Source: Maniola hyperantus
Lineage: Eukaryota; Arthropoda; Insecta; Lepidoptera; Nymphalidae
Length of the DNA: 64,000 bases
Assembly (NCBI RefSeq): GCF_902806685.2
Contig: NC_048543.1
Location: 7,908,106 to 7,972,105 of the forward strand
Direction of reading: 5' to 3'
Below, in pieces: positions 21,629-33,289 of the stretch (its first letter is position 1; each line of letters begins with the position of its first letter). The position numbers and the translations under genes were made by a program. The notes under the pieces were generated by a model. It was not told where the DNA came from, searched no databases, and saw only the letters and a program-made list of their open reading frames with translations.

Positions 21629-22640
21629 TTAAGAATTATAATTAAATGTCTAGAAAATAAGTAAATGTGACAAGTTCTTTAGCTTGCAAATACTGTTCAT
21701 TTTTTAGTTCAACAGCATATCAGTTCTGCAAAAGTCATTGTTACGAGTAAATAATATACTTAGTTATAGGTATAATTATACCCATAACTAAGCAAGTAGC
21801 TTTCATGATCCCTACAATTATTGCGATCACAAAGTACGCTGTCCTTGGTTGAAGAAAGTTTCCTTAAAATAGACGACTTAAACCGGGTTAAATGTTACGT
21901 TTCAAACACGTAACCACATATACGATAATTAACTTGAATTATCATATTTTTTATTATTACAAAATGAAATATATTCTGTAGGTGTATAATAAAACGAATA
22001 ACTATTTCAGACTGAAAGGAAACACTTGCAACGCAGTCTAGAATTTCAGTTGAGAGATGTAATAAAGCTTTCAGGAAGACTAGTGGGCCTTCCTGTAACT
22101 ATGTAGCGTAGACTAAAGAAAAATGAGACCTAGTTGTCTAACCTAAACTGTGGTTACCCTACTTCTAACGGTGACCCGGAAAATTAACTCCACCCGGCCC
22201 ATTACTTGCTACCTAGTACCTATCCACGTAGCTTTCAAGGTGTGCTCGTATATTCCAGTCGTTGTATATTGCTAACAAGATAGACTTTTATGACGTTATG
22301 ACTTATGAATAAGATTATCATTGACAATAAATTGTCTAAGTACCCCTCTTGTGCATAGATTTAATGATGAATCCCCGGTGCGTGAGTCTGACTCGCACTT
22401 GGCTGATTTTTTTCTCAATAATATTCTGCTAAAAAAGATATTTTCTGAAAAATTTATGTTAAAGAGATTCCCTGCTATAGATCATGGTCCGATTCTACAC
22501 GGCATCGTACCGGAACACTAAATCGCTTGGCAGCACGGCTTTGCCGGTAGGGTGGCCTGCCGGGAATCGAACCCACTTTAAGCCATCGGTCTTGGTAATC
22601 ATCACTAAAATCAGACTAACAAAAGGGGATATTGACTTAC
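21629..22640. other. Beat-like gene intron, right part
   Basis: It contains a family B 3' end at 22360-22412 (GTGCGTGAGTCTGACTCGC) and a minus SINE family 1 head at 22520-22580 (CGGCTTTGCCGGTAGGGTGG and CCGGGAATCGAACCC, a reverse B box). No other gene. Confidence 0.6.
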
Positions 22641-22849
22641 TTTGAGCACAGCTCCAGGTGTAGTGAAGTTCCTATAAGGCGGTTTTCGGTCCCTTATGTA
22701 TTGAAAAATCTTGGTGCCATGGCGGAGGAAGACGACTTTGTCCAGCAAATGTGGCGGTACATCGTGAACGCAGCGAAGCCTGACGGAGCCGCCGCGCGCC
22801 GCCCATCGCTCCATCTGCAGTTCTACCCTGACTTCTGTGTGTCCACGAG
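22641..22849 (-). CDS. Beat-like gene, first half of Ig domain 1
   Basis: A 209-nt minus-strand exon. The acceptor is TTGTTTGTTTCAG and the donor AAA|GTAAGT. It begins with two bases of a split codon and ends in phase 0. It encodes 69 residues: HTEVRVELQMERWAARGGSV (A-strand and the R-G-G/D-S turn), LRCVHDVP (B-strand Cys), then LDKVVFLRHGTKIFQYIRDR and PPYRNFTTPGAVLK. The pattern V-x-W/F-x-x-x-x-x-x-F-x-Y ... PP ... F ... PG is the hallmark of the first Beat Ig domain, where the usual Trp is replaced by Phe here. A signal peptide must come from an upstream exon, which I could not identify. Which Beat paralogue this is remains open. Confidence 0.85.
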
Positions 22850-22857
22850 CTGAAACA

Positions 22858-23150
22858 AACAATAAAATCAAAGTCAAAGTATTTATTATTTATACTAAGT
22901 GCCATTATACACTTTTTGATTGTCAATTGTTGGATTTGAAAGATAAAATAGATAGTAAACTAACTAAAGCTACGAGGGTTCCAAACGCGCCCCAGTTCAG
23001 AAAAACCATGAGAGATCGAACATCCAAATTATTTATTTCATGTAGGATTGATTACAATCTATGCTGTCTGGGACTCTACCACGTTCTTATAGTAAACTCT
23101 ACTGAAAACTGAGAAGTTCCGGCAAAAAACTCAGCAGCTTTTCTAATCAT
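22858..23150 (-). repeat. Jockey/CR1-like LINE 3' end
   Basis: A minus-oriented tail: GGCGCGTTTGGAACCCTCGT and AGCTTTAGTTAG, ending TACTTTGACTTTGATTTTA about 10 bp from the exon acceptor at 22850. The plus copy at 59440-59600 has the same words. Only the 3' untranslated end and decayed coding remain. Confidence 0.75.
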
Positions 23151-25690
23151 AAAAGTTAAATAAGGCTAGCTTTATGTTTTATTGTATTATTGTCATTAAA
23201 AAAAATTACAATATTACCAATGTGACAATTCACTATAACATCTTAGGGGGAACTAAAAGCTCAGCCGGTTGCTTCCACGTAGCTTTGTAACTAAGAAATT
23301 CATCAATTATTGTAATTAGTATATAATAACCTCGACTTAATACCAAAGTATTTTTTTACACACGCCTTAAATTTTTTTCAAAGCAAAGCATTTCTGTACA
23401 TTGCGAAGACTGTCGTCTTCGGCGTTAACAGTTAATGGCAGCTTCTAGCGGTAGTTAAAACTTGTGTAAAGTCCATAATTAATATTTTAACTACTAAAGT
23501 GTGCCTGTTTCTTCATTACCAGTAGGTACTTAATACCCTTAATACTTTAGCGACTTCGTCCGTTGGAAGTTCGTCCATGTGGATTTAGGCTTTTTAACAA
23601 TTCCGTGGGAACTCTTTGATTTTTCAGGAACAAAAATAGCCTATGTCCTTCCCCTGGATGCAACCTCTTAAAGATTTCGTCATTATCAGTTAAAGTTTAA
23701 ACGGATGCGCAGTGGAAGGCTAGTAAACAAACAGACAGACGCACTTTCACATTTATAATATTTTAGTATGGATCAACTTGGATTTTGAAATTTTTTGGTT
23801 CAGGTATACCTAAAACGTATTATTAAAAACCGCAAATATCGTCGCAATTGGCTTGAGAGCAACTTTGTGGTGGTACCTATTAGGAGCTGTAATTTGATAA
23901 GGTGGTTGGTTCTTTATTCGCTGGAACGAATCTTGTACGGTGTAGATACTACAATCTTTTCAAAAACGTAAAATATAATCTTTATGTACCTACTTATATC
24001 CAATTTAGTAACAAAGTTCCCTTATTTAACGTTACCGACATTAAGTTTCGATTTGCCATTAGAAGGAACAACCTTCCTAAATTTGAAAAGTTATTTTACA
24101 AAGTCAGTAATATTATGCATAGCAAACACGCATTCCGGAAGCTATTTCAGGACACGTAACCGTATCAAAACGTAAGCAGTAAGCTAAGTATAAGAAAATT
24201 GTAAAAAATCTCCACTCACTCTTACTATTATTTATTTTTATTTAGACAAAACGAAAAGTGAACAATTTACACCACACTTTTAGACCAAAGCACTAGATAA
24301 AAAGCCGAGACTGGTGTTGGCAGTTTGCAGCCCAAATAGACCGTAGTCTGTGCTAGGGCTGACAAAGTTCATCGACCTCATTCATACTATATTATTATAT
24401 ATTATATTATATTATATTTATACTATACTATATATATTCATACATTACTAAAACTATATTATATTTGGTGCAACAGTGTTAATGCATACGGAGTTTAGAT
24501 ATATAATTTAAATAGATAGGATAAATTTTAACAAATTAAAACATTCGTTTCAACAGATCTTGTCATAAAGACGTTTAAAATTTTCAAAAGAGGTTTGTAG
24601 GAGAAATTTCTTTATATAGAATTTAAGTTTTTTCTTTAAGGATGGGCGCTGGGCACATAAAATCAGATTAGAGACCTCCACTATAAAAACATTGTTACTA
24701 CTTTACATTATTCAAAGCGCAATAATAATTTTAGCTATTAGTAGGTATATTACTTACTTATTTACTTTTATATATTGCTTAAATCTTTCCAAAGTGATAC
24801 TTTTCTTCGTAACAAAATAATAAAAAAGTAATTTCAGTGAAACTATTTCTCCCGCCTTTTGTCGGGAATGAAAAATTGTGCCCGAGACTAGAACATACGT
24901 TTATGGTTATGACACTAATACAGGTTTTTGCCCATTATATCGCCTCTCGTAGAAATTCTTTTAGCTGAGAGTCACCGGTGAAATGTAATATGCAATTTAG
25001 TAGAAGGTAGGTTCCTAGTTCCTACATGTAAAAGGATCGCATCTTCCTTTGCGTGTCGTAAACAATTCTTCGTTTTATGATTTGCACGTTTTACGAGTTC
25101 CGACGCTACGCTATGCAACTTTTAGTTGGTACGTAGCGGTACAGTGGCACATTATGAATGTTGTGAATATTTCATAATTTGTGTTTTTGTTTTAAATTTT
25201 ATTGTTCATTGAAGTAAATAGGGTTTATTTATTTATGAAATATTAGAGTTTTGCCTACGATTTCCTCTTCTGATGAGTGATTATGAGTATGAAAGTATTT
25301 TATTATCAATACCTACTTGCAGAGATTCTTAGATTTTATTATAAAAAACATTATTTTGCTTGGTCGGTAAACAGCTATACAGTACCAAAAAATAAACAAG
25401 GTCAATTGGCACTTTTCCTCTTTGGGCACAGGCATAGTCACGCAGATGTCTCGTCAAAGATAGTATGAATTTAGCCCGCGTCGCTGTGTCGCTCTGTCGC
25501 CGCGTGAAAAACGCCCCATACAATAATTTCACACTTTTTTATTTATTTAATGTTAAAAAATATATGTAAGGTACAAAAAGAACAAAATAAACTTAAATCT
25601 AAATTAAAAGTATAAAAAAACATTAAAAACACACAATTCGGCAAGAATTGCCGGTACCGGTGCTGGGTCGTGGAAAAGCACCCATAAGAT
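23151..25690. other. Repeat-bearing spacer
   Basis: A family A plus copy lies at 23545-23773 (GCGACTTCGTCCGTTGGAAG to TTATAATATTTTAGTATGG). An ATATT-rich tract is at 24385-24432. The frame 23902-24159 has no recognisable domain. Otherwise AT-rich. Confidence 0.5.
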
Positions 25691-25692
25691 TT

Positions 25693-26058
25693 CGACGACC
25701 TCCCTGGCGCAGTGGTGTGCGCTGTGGTCTTGTAAACGAGAGGTCCCGGGTGCGATTCCTGGCAGGGCCGTTTACGAATTTATAATTTGTATAATTGTCA
25801 CTGGTCTGGTCTGGTGGGAGGCTACGGCCGTAGCTAGCTAGTTACCACCCTGCCAGCAAAGCCATGCCGCTAAACGATTTAACTTACGTTCCGGTACGTT
25901 GCCGTGTAGAAAACGATATGGGGCATGGGTTTAATAAAAACTACCATACCTCTTCCAAGTTAGCCCGCTGCCGCCTTAAATTGCATCCTCACTTACCACC
26001 AGTGGGATCTCAGGACAGGGCTAGCCCGGCTAACTTGTATTAAGTTTCAGATAAAAAA
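25693..26058 (+). repeat. SINE family 1, full-length copy with tRNA-like head
   Basis: The head CTCCCTGGCGCAGTGGTGTG and GGTGCGATTCC has pol III A-box and B-box character (one mismatch to the B-box consensus). The body has GGTGGGAGGCTACGGCCGTA, CGTTCCGGTACG and TTTAATAAAAACTACCATAC, then GATAAAAAAAA as the tail. Retroposed with LINE machinery. Confidence 0.85.
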
Positions 26059-26097
26059 AAGAGTCATGAAAAGTAAAAAAAAAAAAAAAAAACAAAT

Positions 26098-26333
26098 CTT
26101 CTGGTGGGAGGCTTCGGCCGTGGCTAGTTACCACCCTACCGGCAAAGCCGTGCCGCCAAGCGATTTAGCGTTCCGGTACGATGCCGTGTAGAAACCAAAG
26201 GGGTATGGGTTTAATAAAAACTGCCATACCCCTTCCAGGTTAGCCCGCTATCATCTTAGACTGCATCATCACTTACCACCAGGTGAGATTGCAGTCAAGG
26301 GCTAACTTGTATCTGAATAAAAAAAAAAAAAAC
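26098..26333 (+). repeat. SINE family 1, 5'-truncated copy
   Basis: It lacks the tRNA head and starts CTGGTGGGAGGCTTCGGCCG. The body is nearly consensus and ends in an A-rich tail. It stands directly behind the full copy, head to tail. Confidence 0.9.
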
Positions 26334-27054
26334 TTCTTTCAATTTGGTAAAGCTGTATAACTTCCTGTAGGTATATTTAGGCAGATGGATTTTTGGGTCA
26401 AAGGTTGCAGTGAACTCCTCTCGATAAAATGCCGCGTACGTGGTTGGTGTGAAAATTATGTATTATGTATGATGTTTGTACCTCGTTCTGATTCCGGGCC
26501 TGTTGTTTGAACACTGTCGTTCATTGCTCATCTGCGGGAAACGTGAATATTGTGGGTTATTTTAGTAAGTACACAGGTCTACAGAGTTTGTTTTTCCTAA
26601 TTCTGTTTTGTTAAATCTTGTTGTGAGTTTTCGCTTACAAATGGTTTTAAGTTGGATACCTAATCTTCTTTGGGTTTGATTCTTTTAAACCTAAGTACTT
26701 TAGATAGGTATATAAAGGATTCTAATTTCTTATAACAATAGTTGCGAAAGTTGGTGAACGATGGTTTCAGATATTCTACTCGATTCCGCGAAATAGAAAA
26801 GAAATAAAAAAATACAAAGGCAAAACAAAATTTAAAAGATAGTTTTGTGCCACGCTTTTGGATACAATTTCACATTTTAAATTTATTTATCCTTCACTGT
26901 AGCGTTATGCGCTTTCTGAATAATCTCTTTTCTCGATGACGCCTGAGAAAAATTGTGTTTTTATGTTTTATACTTATCTACACACTCTATTATTCTAAAC
27001 TTAAACGATGTGAAACAAAAGATTTAAGATGGCCATTGAGACGTTGATGAAATA
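26334..27054. other. AT-rich spacer
   Basis: No gene or repeat recognised. Confidence 0.5.
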
Positions 27055-27441
27055 ACTAGCTTATTCCCGCGACATCGTCCGCGTGGACTACACAAATTTC
27101 AAACCCCTATTTTACCCGCTGTTGTATTTTCAAAAATTCTTTCGTAGCGAATGTCCATATACGCTACGTCATAATATAAGTCCCGCAAATTGCTATTGCG
27201 CTGGAACCATGTCTCATTAACATCGAAATGACGTCATTTTGACGTCAGCCGAAATAAAAATATACCGTCAGCTCGAAACCTCATTCTAGTGCTGACGTCA
27301 CTAAAATGGCGGCCACGAGCATTAGCAATTTGCGGGACTTATAGCTATCTGCATGCCAAATAATTTTAGCTCGATCCGTCCAGTAGTTTGAGCTGGCGTT
27401 AATAGATCAGTCATACAGTTAGCTTTTCCTTTCATTTATAT
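27055..27441 (+). repeat. Repeat family F copy interrupted by a MITE
   Basis: Family F reads ACTAGCTTATTCCCGCGAC, CGTGGACTACACAAATTTCA, ACGTCATAATAGCTATCTGC and a GATCAGTCA microsatellite end. Here it is split at CATAATA|GCTATCTGC by the 165-bp MITE at 27177-27341. Other copies: 27443-27605, 30058-30287 (plus), 31017-31185 and 54845-55050 (minus). Confidence 0.85.
27177..27341. mobile_element. MITE M, copy 1, TA target site
   Basis: 165 bp with inverted ends TAAGTCCCGCAAATTGCTA and AGCAATTTGCGGGACTTA. TA lies on both sides (27175-27176, 27342-27343). Intact family F copies show the empty site with one TA. It contains ATGACGTCATTTTGACGTCA, two CRE-like palindromes, and another TGACGTCA. Confidence 0.92.
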
Positions 27442-27442
27442 A

Positions 27443-27605
27443 GACTAGCTTGTTCCCGCGACTTCGTCCGCGTGGACTACACAAATTTCAAACCACTATT
27501 TTACCCCCTTAGGGGTTGAATTTTCAAAAATCCCTTCTTAGCGGATGTCTACGTCATAATAGCTATCTGCATGCCAAAGTTCAGTTTTTCCTTTTATATA
27601 TCTAG
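27443..27605 (+). repeat. Repeat family F copy
   Basis: A plus copy directly after the previous one, with the uninterrupted ACGTCATAATAGCTATCTGC site. Confidence 0.85.
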
Positions 27606-28777
27606 ATATAAATATAGATATAGAAAAATAAGTACTTACATTGTTAAAATAATTAGCAAAGATATTATTATGTCCGTTTAAAAAAAACATTAGTATCGTT
27701 ATGTTATTTTTCCTTTCACACCACACTTTATAAACAGAGCAACAAAGAAAATAGCAACCTCTAGATTGCATATTCATAAAGTTGTACCTCCGAGGGTCGT
27801 AAGGGCTGCCCCTTCCATAGCATTCATTTTCTATTTCCTAACACATAAGTATAAAATATAATTATATGTAATACTTTCTCTGTCTGTATTTCTCTATTTG
27901 CTTTAGCTAAATATATAATCGCTATTTCACGCTCGCTCTATTTATATAGAGCCTTGTTACACTGGTGTGCCTTAAATCGGCCGTAAATTACTTTTGTAAT
28001 ATACAATTATTTGGAGTAGGTACATAATATATAGGTAGATTAACTGATGATATTAATCTTTACAGGAATTATTCATGTGAGACTCATAAAGAACTATGTT
28101 TAAAAACACATAAAAAATTAACGGTGTACCTAACAATTCACGTAGGTAGAGTAGGAACCCCGGGGTGGTAACTATTCTGTAGCATGAAATTGTAATTTCA
28201 TTCAAGCACCGTTGGCATTGAGCGCTTTGAGAATTGCTTCTAATTTTATATTGCATTCTTTTCTTTTATATTATGGCATATTCAAAACATACAGATTTTC
28301 TTTAAAAACGCTTTAAATAGCATTACATAGGCATTGAGTCTTTGGGTTGATGAATGAACATAGTTGGATGCTGAAATACACCAAGACAAGATTGGCTTTT
28401 TTAGATTAGGTTTTGGTATTATTTTGCTGTACGGTGGAGCTAATAACAATGTCTGCTTTCATGCATCCACATTCCACGTGCAGGCTAGTGCGCGGTATAC
28501 TCGACCTATTTTCGAGGCATCCGCGCTCTACGGATTGTATCTGTTCTCGATGCAAATATCAACGCCTGTTAGAGTGATTGTTGAATGTTAGTTCACTATG
28601 TCAATGTACACTTAAAAGTGCAATTTTTCGTGAAAATGGCATACATACCTACGCATGTGAAAAATTCATCACGTTTTTAGGTTGCGTCTAATTGCTAATC
28701 CATTGTTCTCGCAAAGTGCTAACTACTCGTTATTTTTACTGCTCATGTAGATCGGTTATAGGACCGTTTTTTCTAGC
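27606..28777. other. AT-rich spacer
   Basis: No gene or recognised repeat. The frame 28364-28591 has no family resemblance. Confidence 0.45.
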
Positions 28778-29290
28778 TTTTTAGGGTTCCGTAGCCAAAT
28801 GGCAAACAACGGAACCCTTATAGATTCGTCATGTCTGTCTGTCCGTCCGTATGTCACAGCCACTTCCTTCCGAAACTATAAGAGCTGTACTGTTGAAACG
28901 TGGCAAGTAGTTGTATTCTGTAAACCGCATTAAGATTTTCACACAAAAATAGAAAAAAAAACAATAAATTTTGGGGGTTCCCCATACTTTGAACTGAAAC
29001 TCATTTTTTTTTTCATCAAAACCATACGTGTGGACTGTGGCATATTTATGGATAGGTCTTCAATAATGATATTGAGGTTTCTAATCTCATTTTTTTCTAA
29101 ACTGAATAGTTTGCGTCCAAAGTGGTAAAATGTTTCCCCCCTATAACTATAAAGTAAAAAAAATATATGATGTACATTACCATGTAAACTTCCACCGAAA
29201 ATTTGATTTATCGTGCAAAATGTCGATAAAATACGATTGTAGTACGGAACCCTCAGTACGCGAGTCTGATACTCGGCCGGTTTTTTCTTT
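28778..29290 (+). repeat. Repeat family B, near full-length copy
   Basis: It starts TTTTTAGGGTTCCGTAGCC, passes a GTCTGTCTGTCCGTCC tract and ends CAGTACGCGAGTCTG, ACTCGGCCGGTTTTTTC. About 510 bp, no coding potential, plus orientation. Confidence 0.85.
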
Positions 29291-29337
29291 TACCATTAAC
29301 AAAGCTCAATACTTGGTATGCATACTAAATTAAAGAT

Positions 29338-30057
29338 AAGTGCTAATGTGTGTCTATCTGTTGGCCTGTTATTATTTCACAGCGCAATCGCTTTGGTACA
29401 GAAAAAGCTGGCATCCCGGAATAACGGAAACTCGAAGAGTGCTCACGGATTTTTTTAAAAACCTAAATCTATGCTAACGAAGTCGTGGGCATCATATTGT
29501 GCGGTGTATTACGAAGTTCGAAAAAATAAAACTATATCAATAGTTTTCTCTACAGTTCATTATACTATTATACGAAGGTAGGTTACGCTAAGTAGGTAGG
29601 TGGTAGTAGGTAGGTATGCTATTCGTTTTTGTCCGTGACCTAATCTGGGAAGTCTTTGTAAAACCAACCACTTTTTTACCAAGTAATTGCTGAAACCATT
29701 ACCGTCACTACACAATTTATGTTTAGTAAAAATTGCAATTATTTTTTATTGTTTCCCCATTGTAATTACATATACTAGTTAAATAAATTTTATTAGAAAC
29801 TAGGTTTTCGCCGCGATATCATCCGAGTGGATTTAGGTTTTCACGAAAGTAAAACTCGTTTAGCCGAAAAAAATAGTAGTCACTTCCCGGCTCTTTAATT
29901 TCTAGATACAAAAAATCACGTCACTGACCGTTGCTTGCTCCGTCGCGTTGCTGCGTGAAAGAAGATTTCTCTAAAGCTAAATGCTAACAAACACTCTTTA
30001 GCATATTTATAGCATTTGTAGAAGTCAAATAAAGGAAAGTTACTGAGCTTTATCTAT
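29338..30057. repeat. Family A fragments and spacer
   Basis: Minus family A at 29338-29500 (ACCTAAATCTATGCTAACGA, AGTCGTGGGCATCAT) and a short plus family A start at 29798-29860 (ATCCGAGTGGATTTAGG). The rest is AT-rich. Confidence 0.6.
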
Positions 30058-30287
30058 GACTAGCTTATGCTCGCGACTTCATCCACGTGGACTACACAAA
30101 TTTCAAACCCCTATATCACCCCCTTAGGGGTTGAATTTTCAAAAATCCTTTCTTAGCGGATGCCTACGTCATAATAGCTATCTGCATGCCAAATTTCACC
30201 CCGATCCGTCCAGTAGTTTGAACTGTGCGTTGATAGATCAGTCATTCAGTCAGTCAGTCACCTTTTCCTTTTATATATTTATGATAA
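30058..30287 (+). repeat. Repeat family F copy
   Basis: The best copy of the family: ACTAGCTTATGCTCGCGAC to CAGTCAGTCAGTCACC and TTTTCCTTTTATATATTTA. It shows the uninterrupted CATAATAGCTATC site. Confidence 0.9.
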
Positions 30288-31016
30288 GTATAAAAGTGAC
30301 AGGCGTGCCTGTTTTATCACTAACTGTCCTTTCTATTATTTTCCACTAAACTTGCGTTTGACTAAACACGACGTATACCTACTTAATCGATTAAAACCAT
30401 TTAATGAATGTAGTGATTAATTGATAAATTTTGATGCCTAAATGCCAGGAAATGTGGAATTTCAAAAAGAAAATTAGTGTGTAGGTCTTGTGTAGGGGTA
30501 TTAGGTATATTCAAATTTAAAAAAAATGATTTACGTAGATGGATTTCTGGTTAAATTTCGTGGATTTGGTAGAAAAGTACTTTAATTATTAAATGCAGTA
30601 CAATGGTGGGTAGGACACGAAACTTGTTTTAAATATGAGAATTTGAATGCGAGACGCAGGCGAGTCGCATTTGGAATAAGGCTACAACTTTATGTCCGCA
30701 TTCAATTGCCATTCCATTGTTCTCGAAATCCGATGTGCAAAGTGCTACTCGTTAAACTGAAGCCTCCTGAAATTTTCATTGTCAGTCTTTTCGTTCGGAT
30801 TTAAATGTATTCTTTCAGCTTTAAAGTCGGCCTTTGCTGAGAATACACAAATTTTAAGGGGCTGAATATCGAATATCATATGATATTCCGAATTATGCGC
30901 ACTAGTGTCGACGTTGCACTTAATAACTAGGTTTGGCTTCTAGGCTTTATCTCCTGATACGGTATAGCATGTGGATACGATTAGTCAGAATAGGTACTAA
31001 CAACCTAAACATTTAA
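30288..31016. other. AT-rich spacer
   Basis: No gene recognised. Confidence 0.5.
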
Positions 31017-31185
31017 AAGGAAAAGCTGACTGATCTATCAAGCACAGCTTTGGCATGCAGATAGATAGGTATACGAAGACATTCGCTAAGAAAGGATTTT
31101 TTGAAAATTCAATCCTTAAGGGGGTAAAATAGGGGTTTGAAATTTGTGTAGTCCGCGCAGACGAAGTCGCGGGAATAAGCTAGTC
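31017..31185 (-). repeat. Repeat family F copy
   Basis: A minus copy ending GAAGTCGCGGGAATAAGCTA, with part of the microsatellite end missing. Confidence 0.85.
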
Positions 31186-31423
31186 TTATTAAAATGGTTT
31201 ATGAAAGCCATTAGGAAGTGGGTTAGAATTTAGAAAATGAAGTCGCAATAATATGCTTATTAGTTTTGATCAATCTATCTACGTATTATTAATTTGTTTA
31301 TTGACTAGCTGATCCGCCCGGCTTCATTCGGGTGAAATTTGATATACGTAGGTATATTATATACATAATATTATACAGTGGTTTTTCAAATGGTTTTGTT
31401 TTAATTTATAGAGTAGCGCATGG

Positions 31424-31640
31424 ATGCAGCCTAAGATAGAACGCGCTTGCCTAGAAGATGCATATTCACTCTTGACTTGAAGGTACCCATATTATAATTG
31501 GAGGGGAAACTGATACTGGAAGGGTGTTCCAAATCTTAGCGGTTCAGGTTCAGGTTCGAATCAGAAATGAGGAGTTCGAATCACAAATCGCTTCGTACAT
31601 ACGTGGAATTTTGACTACGTACTTGTGTAGACCTTGGCGT
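31424..31640 (-). pseudogene. LINE tail, degenerate
   Basis: Minus orientation; reverse of CTTCTAGGCAAGCGCG and TTCTATCTTAGGC as in 8190-8350. The coding region upstream has decayed, with a duplicated GGTTCA trinucleotide run. Confidence 0.55.
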
Positions 31641-32126
31641 TGCCTTGAACGGTTGGTTGAAAAGATTGAAAAGTTCTTCTATTTTTGGCGAATGAATTTT
31701 TGGCGAAAAGTAGTTTCAGAGATTACCTTCTACATGCAAACGTTACCTGCGTCTTTATAATATTGATATAGATATTATTTAATCTAATTGATATCAGATT
31801 TCTAGAATTAAAAAACTTCAGAAATGTACAGATTTAGTACCTATGCATTCTTCTATGAAGTAAGTTTATGTAAATGTATTATATGTTACTGCAAAAACTC
31901 GATCTGCGGTGAATCCTAGGTTTAACTGCAAAATCTTAGGATTTATCGTAGTTCGAGCTTTTACAGTAGCATAATATAATACATTTTATAGTCTTTTCAG
32001 CCGTTACTCGCGAGTTACCTGTGTGCTTACTTTTGGATTTAGGTCAAGTGAGAGACTGTCGTCGGTGTAAGTCTTTGGTCACATAAAACAAAATGTTGTC
32101 GAGTGGTAAAACTATATCTGCATAAG
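31641..32126. other. Spacer with an inverted repeat
   Basis: 31872-31982 contains TGTATTATATGTTACTGC and AAAACTCGATC near its start and their inverse (GTTCGAGCTTTTACAGTAG, ATAATATAATACAT) near its end, a small foldback of about 110 bp. No gene. Confidence 0.6.
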
Positions 32127-32400
32127 TTTTTAGGGTTCCGTACCTCAAAAGGAAAAAAGGAACCCTTATAGGATCACTTCGTTGTCTGTCTGCCCGTCTT
32201 TCTGTCTGTCTATCCGTCTGTCTATCGTATCTGTCAAGAAAACCTATAGGGTACTTCCTACTACTAGGGTAGTTATGTCTTATAGCACAAGTAAAGGAAT
32301 AAATCCGGAAACCGAGGATTTGTGGTTACTGCGCACAAAAAAAATGTGTTGATGAACAATTTCCGAACAATTGAATTGTCTAAATTGTTTTAAACTTGAT
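32127..32400 (+). repeat. Repeat family B, 5' half
   Basis: TTTTTAGGGTTCCGTACCTC, CCTTATAGGATCACTTCG, then a TCTGTCTG tract. It stops before the middle of the family. Confidence 0.85.
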
Positions 32401-32568
32401 TTATCATTTGCTATCATGGTATAGAATTATGTGCCTTATTTTGCTGGTTTAATTTATATTCACGTTAATGAATTTTAAATAGTCACAGTCGGGAATGCAG
32501 CGGCATCCATTCCTAGCGATACGTTTGCACGCATACTTTAATACCTACCGTGCTTTGTTTTATTTTAA

Positions 32569-32793
32569 ACTAGATGATACCTGCGGCTTCGTCCGCGTGG
32601 ATTTAGGTTTTTTGAAATCCCATAGGAACTCTGATTTTCCGGAATAAAAAGTAGCCTATGTCCTTCCCCGGGATATACCTAAGCTAACTCTGTACCAAAT
32701 TCATCAAAATCGGTAGAACGGTTGGGCCGTGAAAAGCTAGCAGACAGACAGACACACTTTCGCATTTATAATAGATATTAGTATCTATGGATA
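32569..32793 (+). repeat. Repeat family A, full copy
   Basis: It starts ACTAGATGATACCTGCGGC, then TCGTCCGCGTGGATTTAGG, and ends AGACAGACACACTTTCGC with TTTATAATAGATATTAGTAT. Confidence 0.9.
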
Positions 32794-33289
32794 TTTTCCT
32801 CTAATAATTTTGGTGTAATAATCATCATCATTTTATTTTGCTAACGTTTGAAACGATTACAAAAGTATCGAGAGGGCTAGAAAATGCTTTACAAGTTTTT
32901 CATAAATTGTAATAGAAAGTCTAGGTAGGTAGATATACAATACATGGTTAATAATAGCCTTTTGCATGGTAATCTGAGACTTAAAAAATTAAATTACTTA
33001 GATAATAGTCTCACTCAGAAGCTTAGACTGAGTAAGTTATTGAGATCGAGCAGTTAATTTTACGATTGGTAGGTATCTACCCACAAGTTTAAAAAATATA
33101 TCTGATAAGTACCTACTAAAATTTTATATTTATTTCATACATTGTAGACCGCCCAGCGGAAACACTTCGAACCCTCTACATCTTTTGTATTCATTCGCCC
33201 CTTTTCCATCTTTTTCCTTAAAAATATAACGATTAATCGCCCGAGAGCTCGCAGGAAATTTTGAGGAGGTTCTTGATGAAAGCTGGTAG
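32794..33289. other. AT-rich spacer
   Basis: No gene recognised. Confidence 0.5.

Noticed and set aside
25693..25790. tRNA gene
   Set aside because: It has A- and B-box-like words, but the body continues as a SINE, with a truncated sister copy just behind it; no intact cloverleaf.
27055..31185. CRISPR-like array of family F copies
   Set aside because: Copies are long, dispersed, in both orientations and unevenly spaced; this is insect nuclear DNA.
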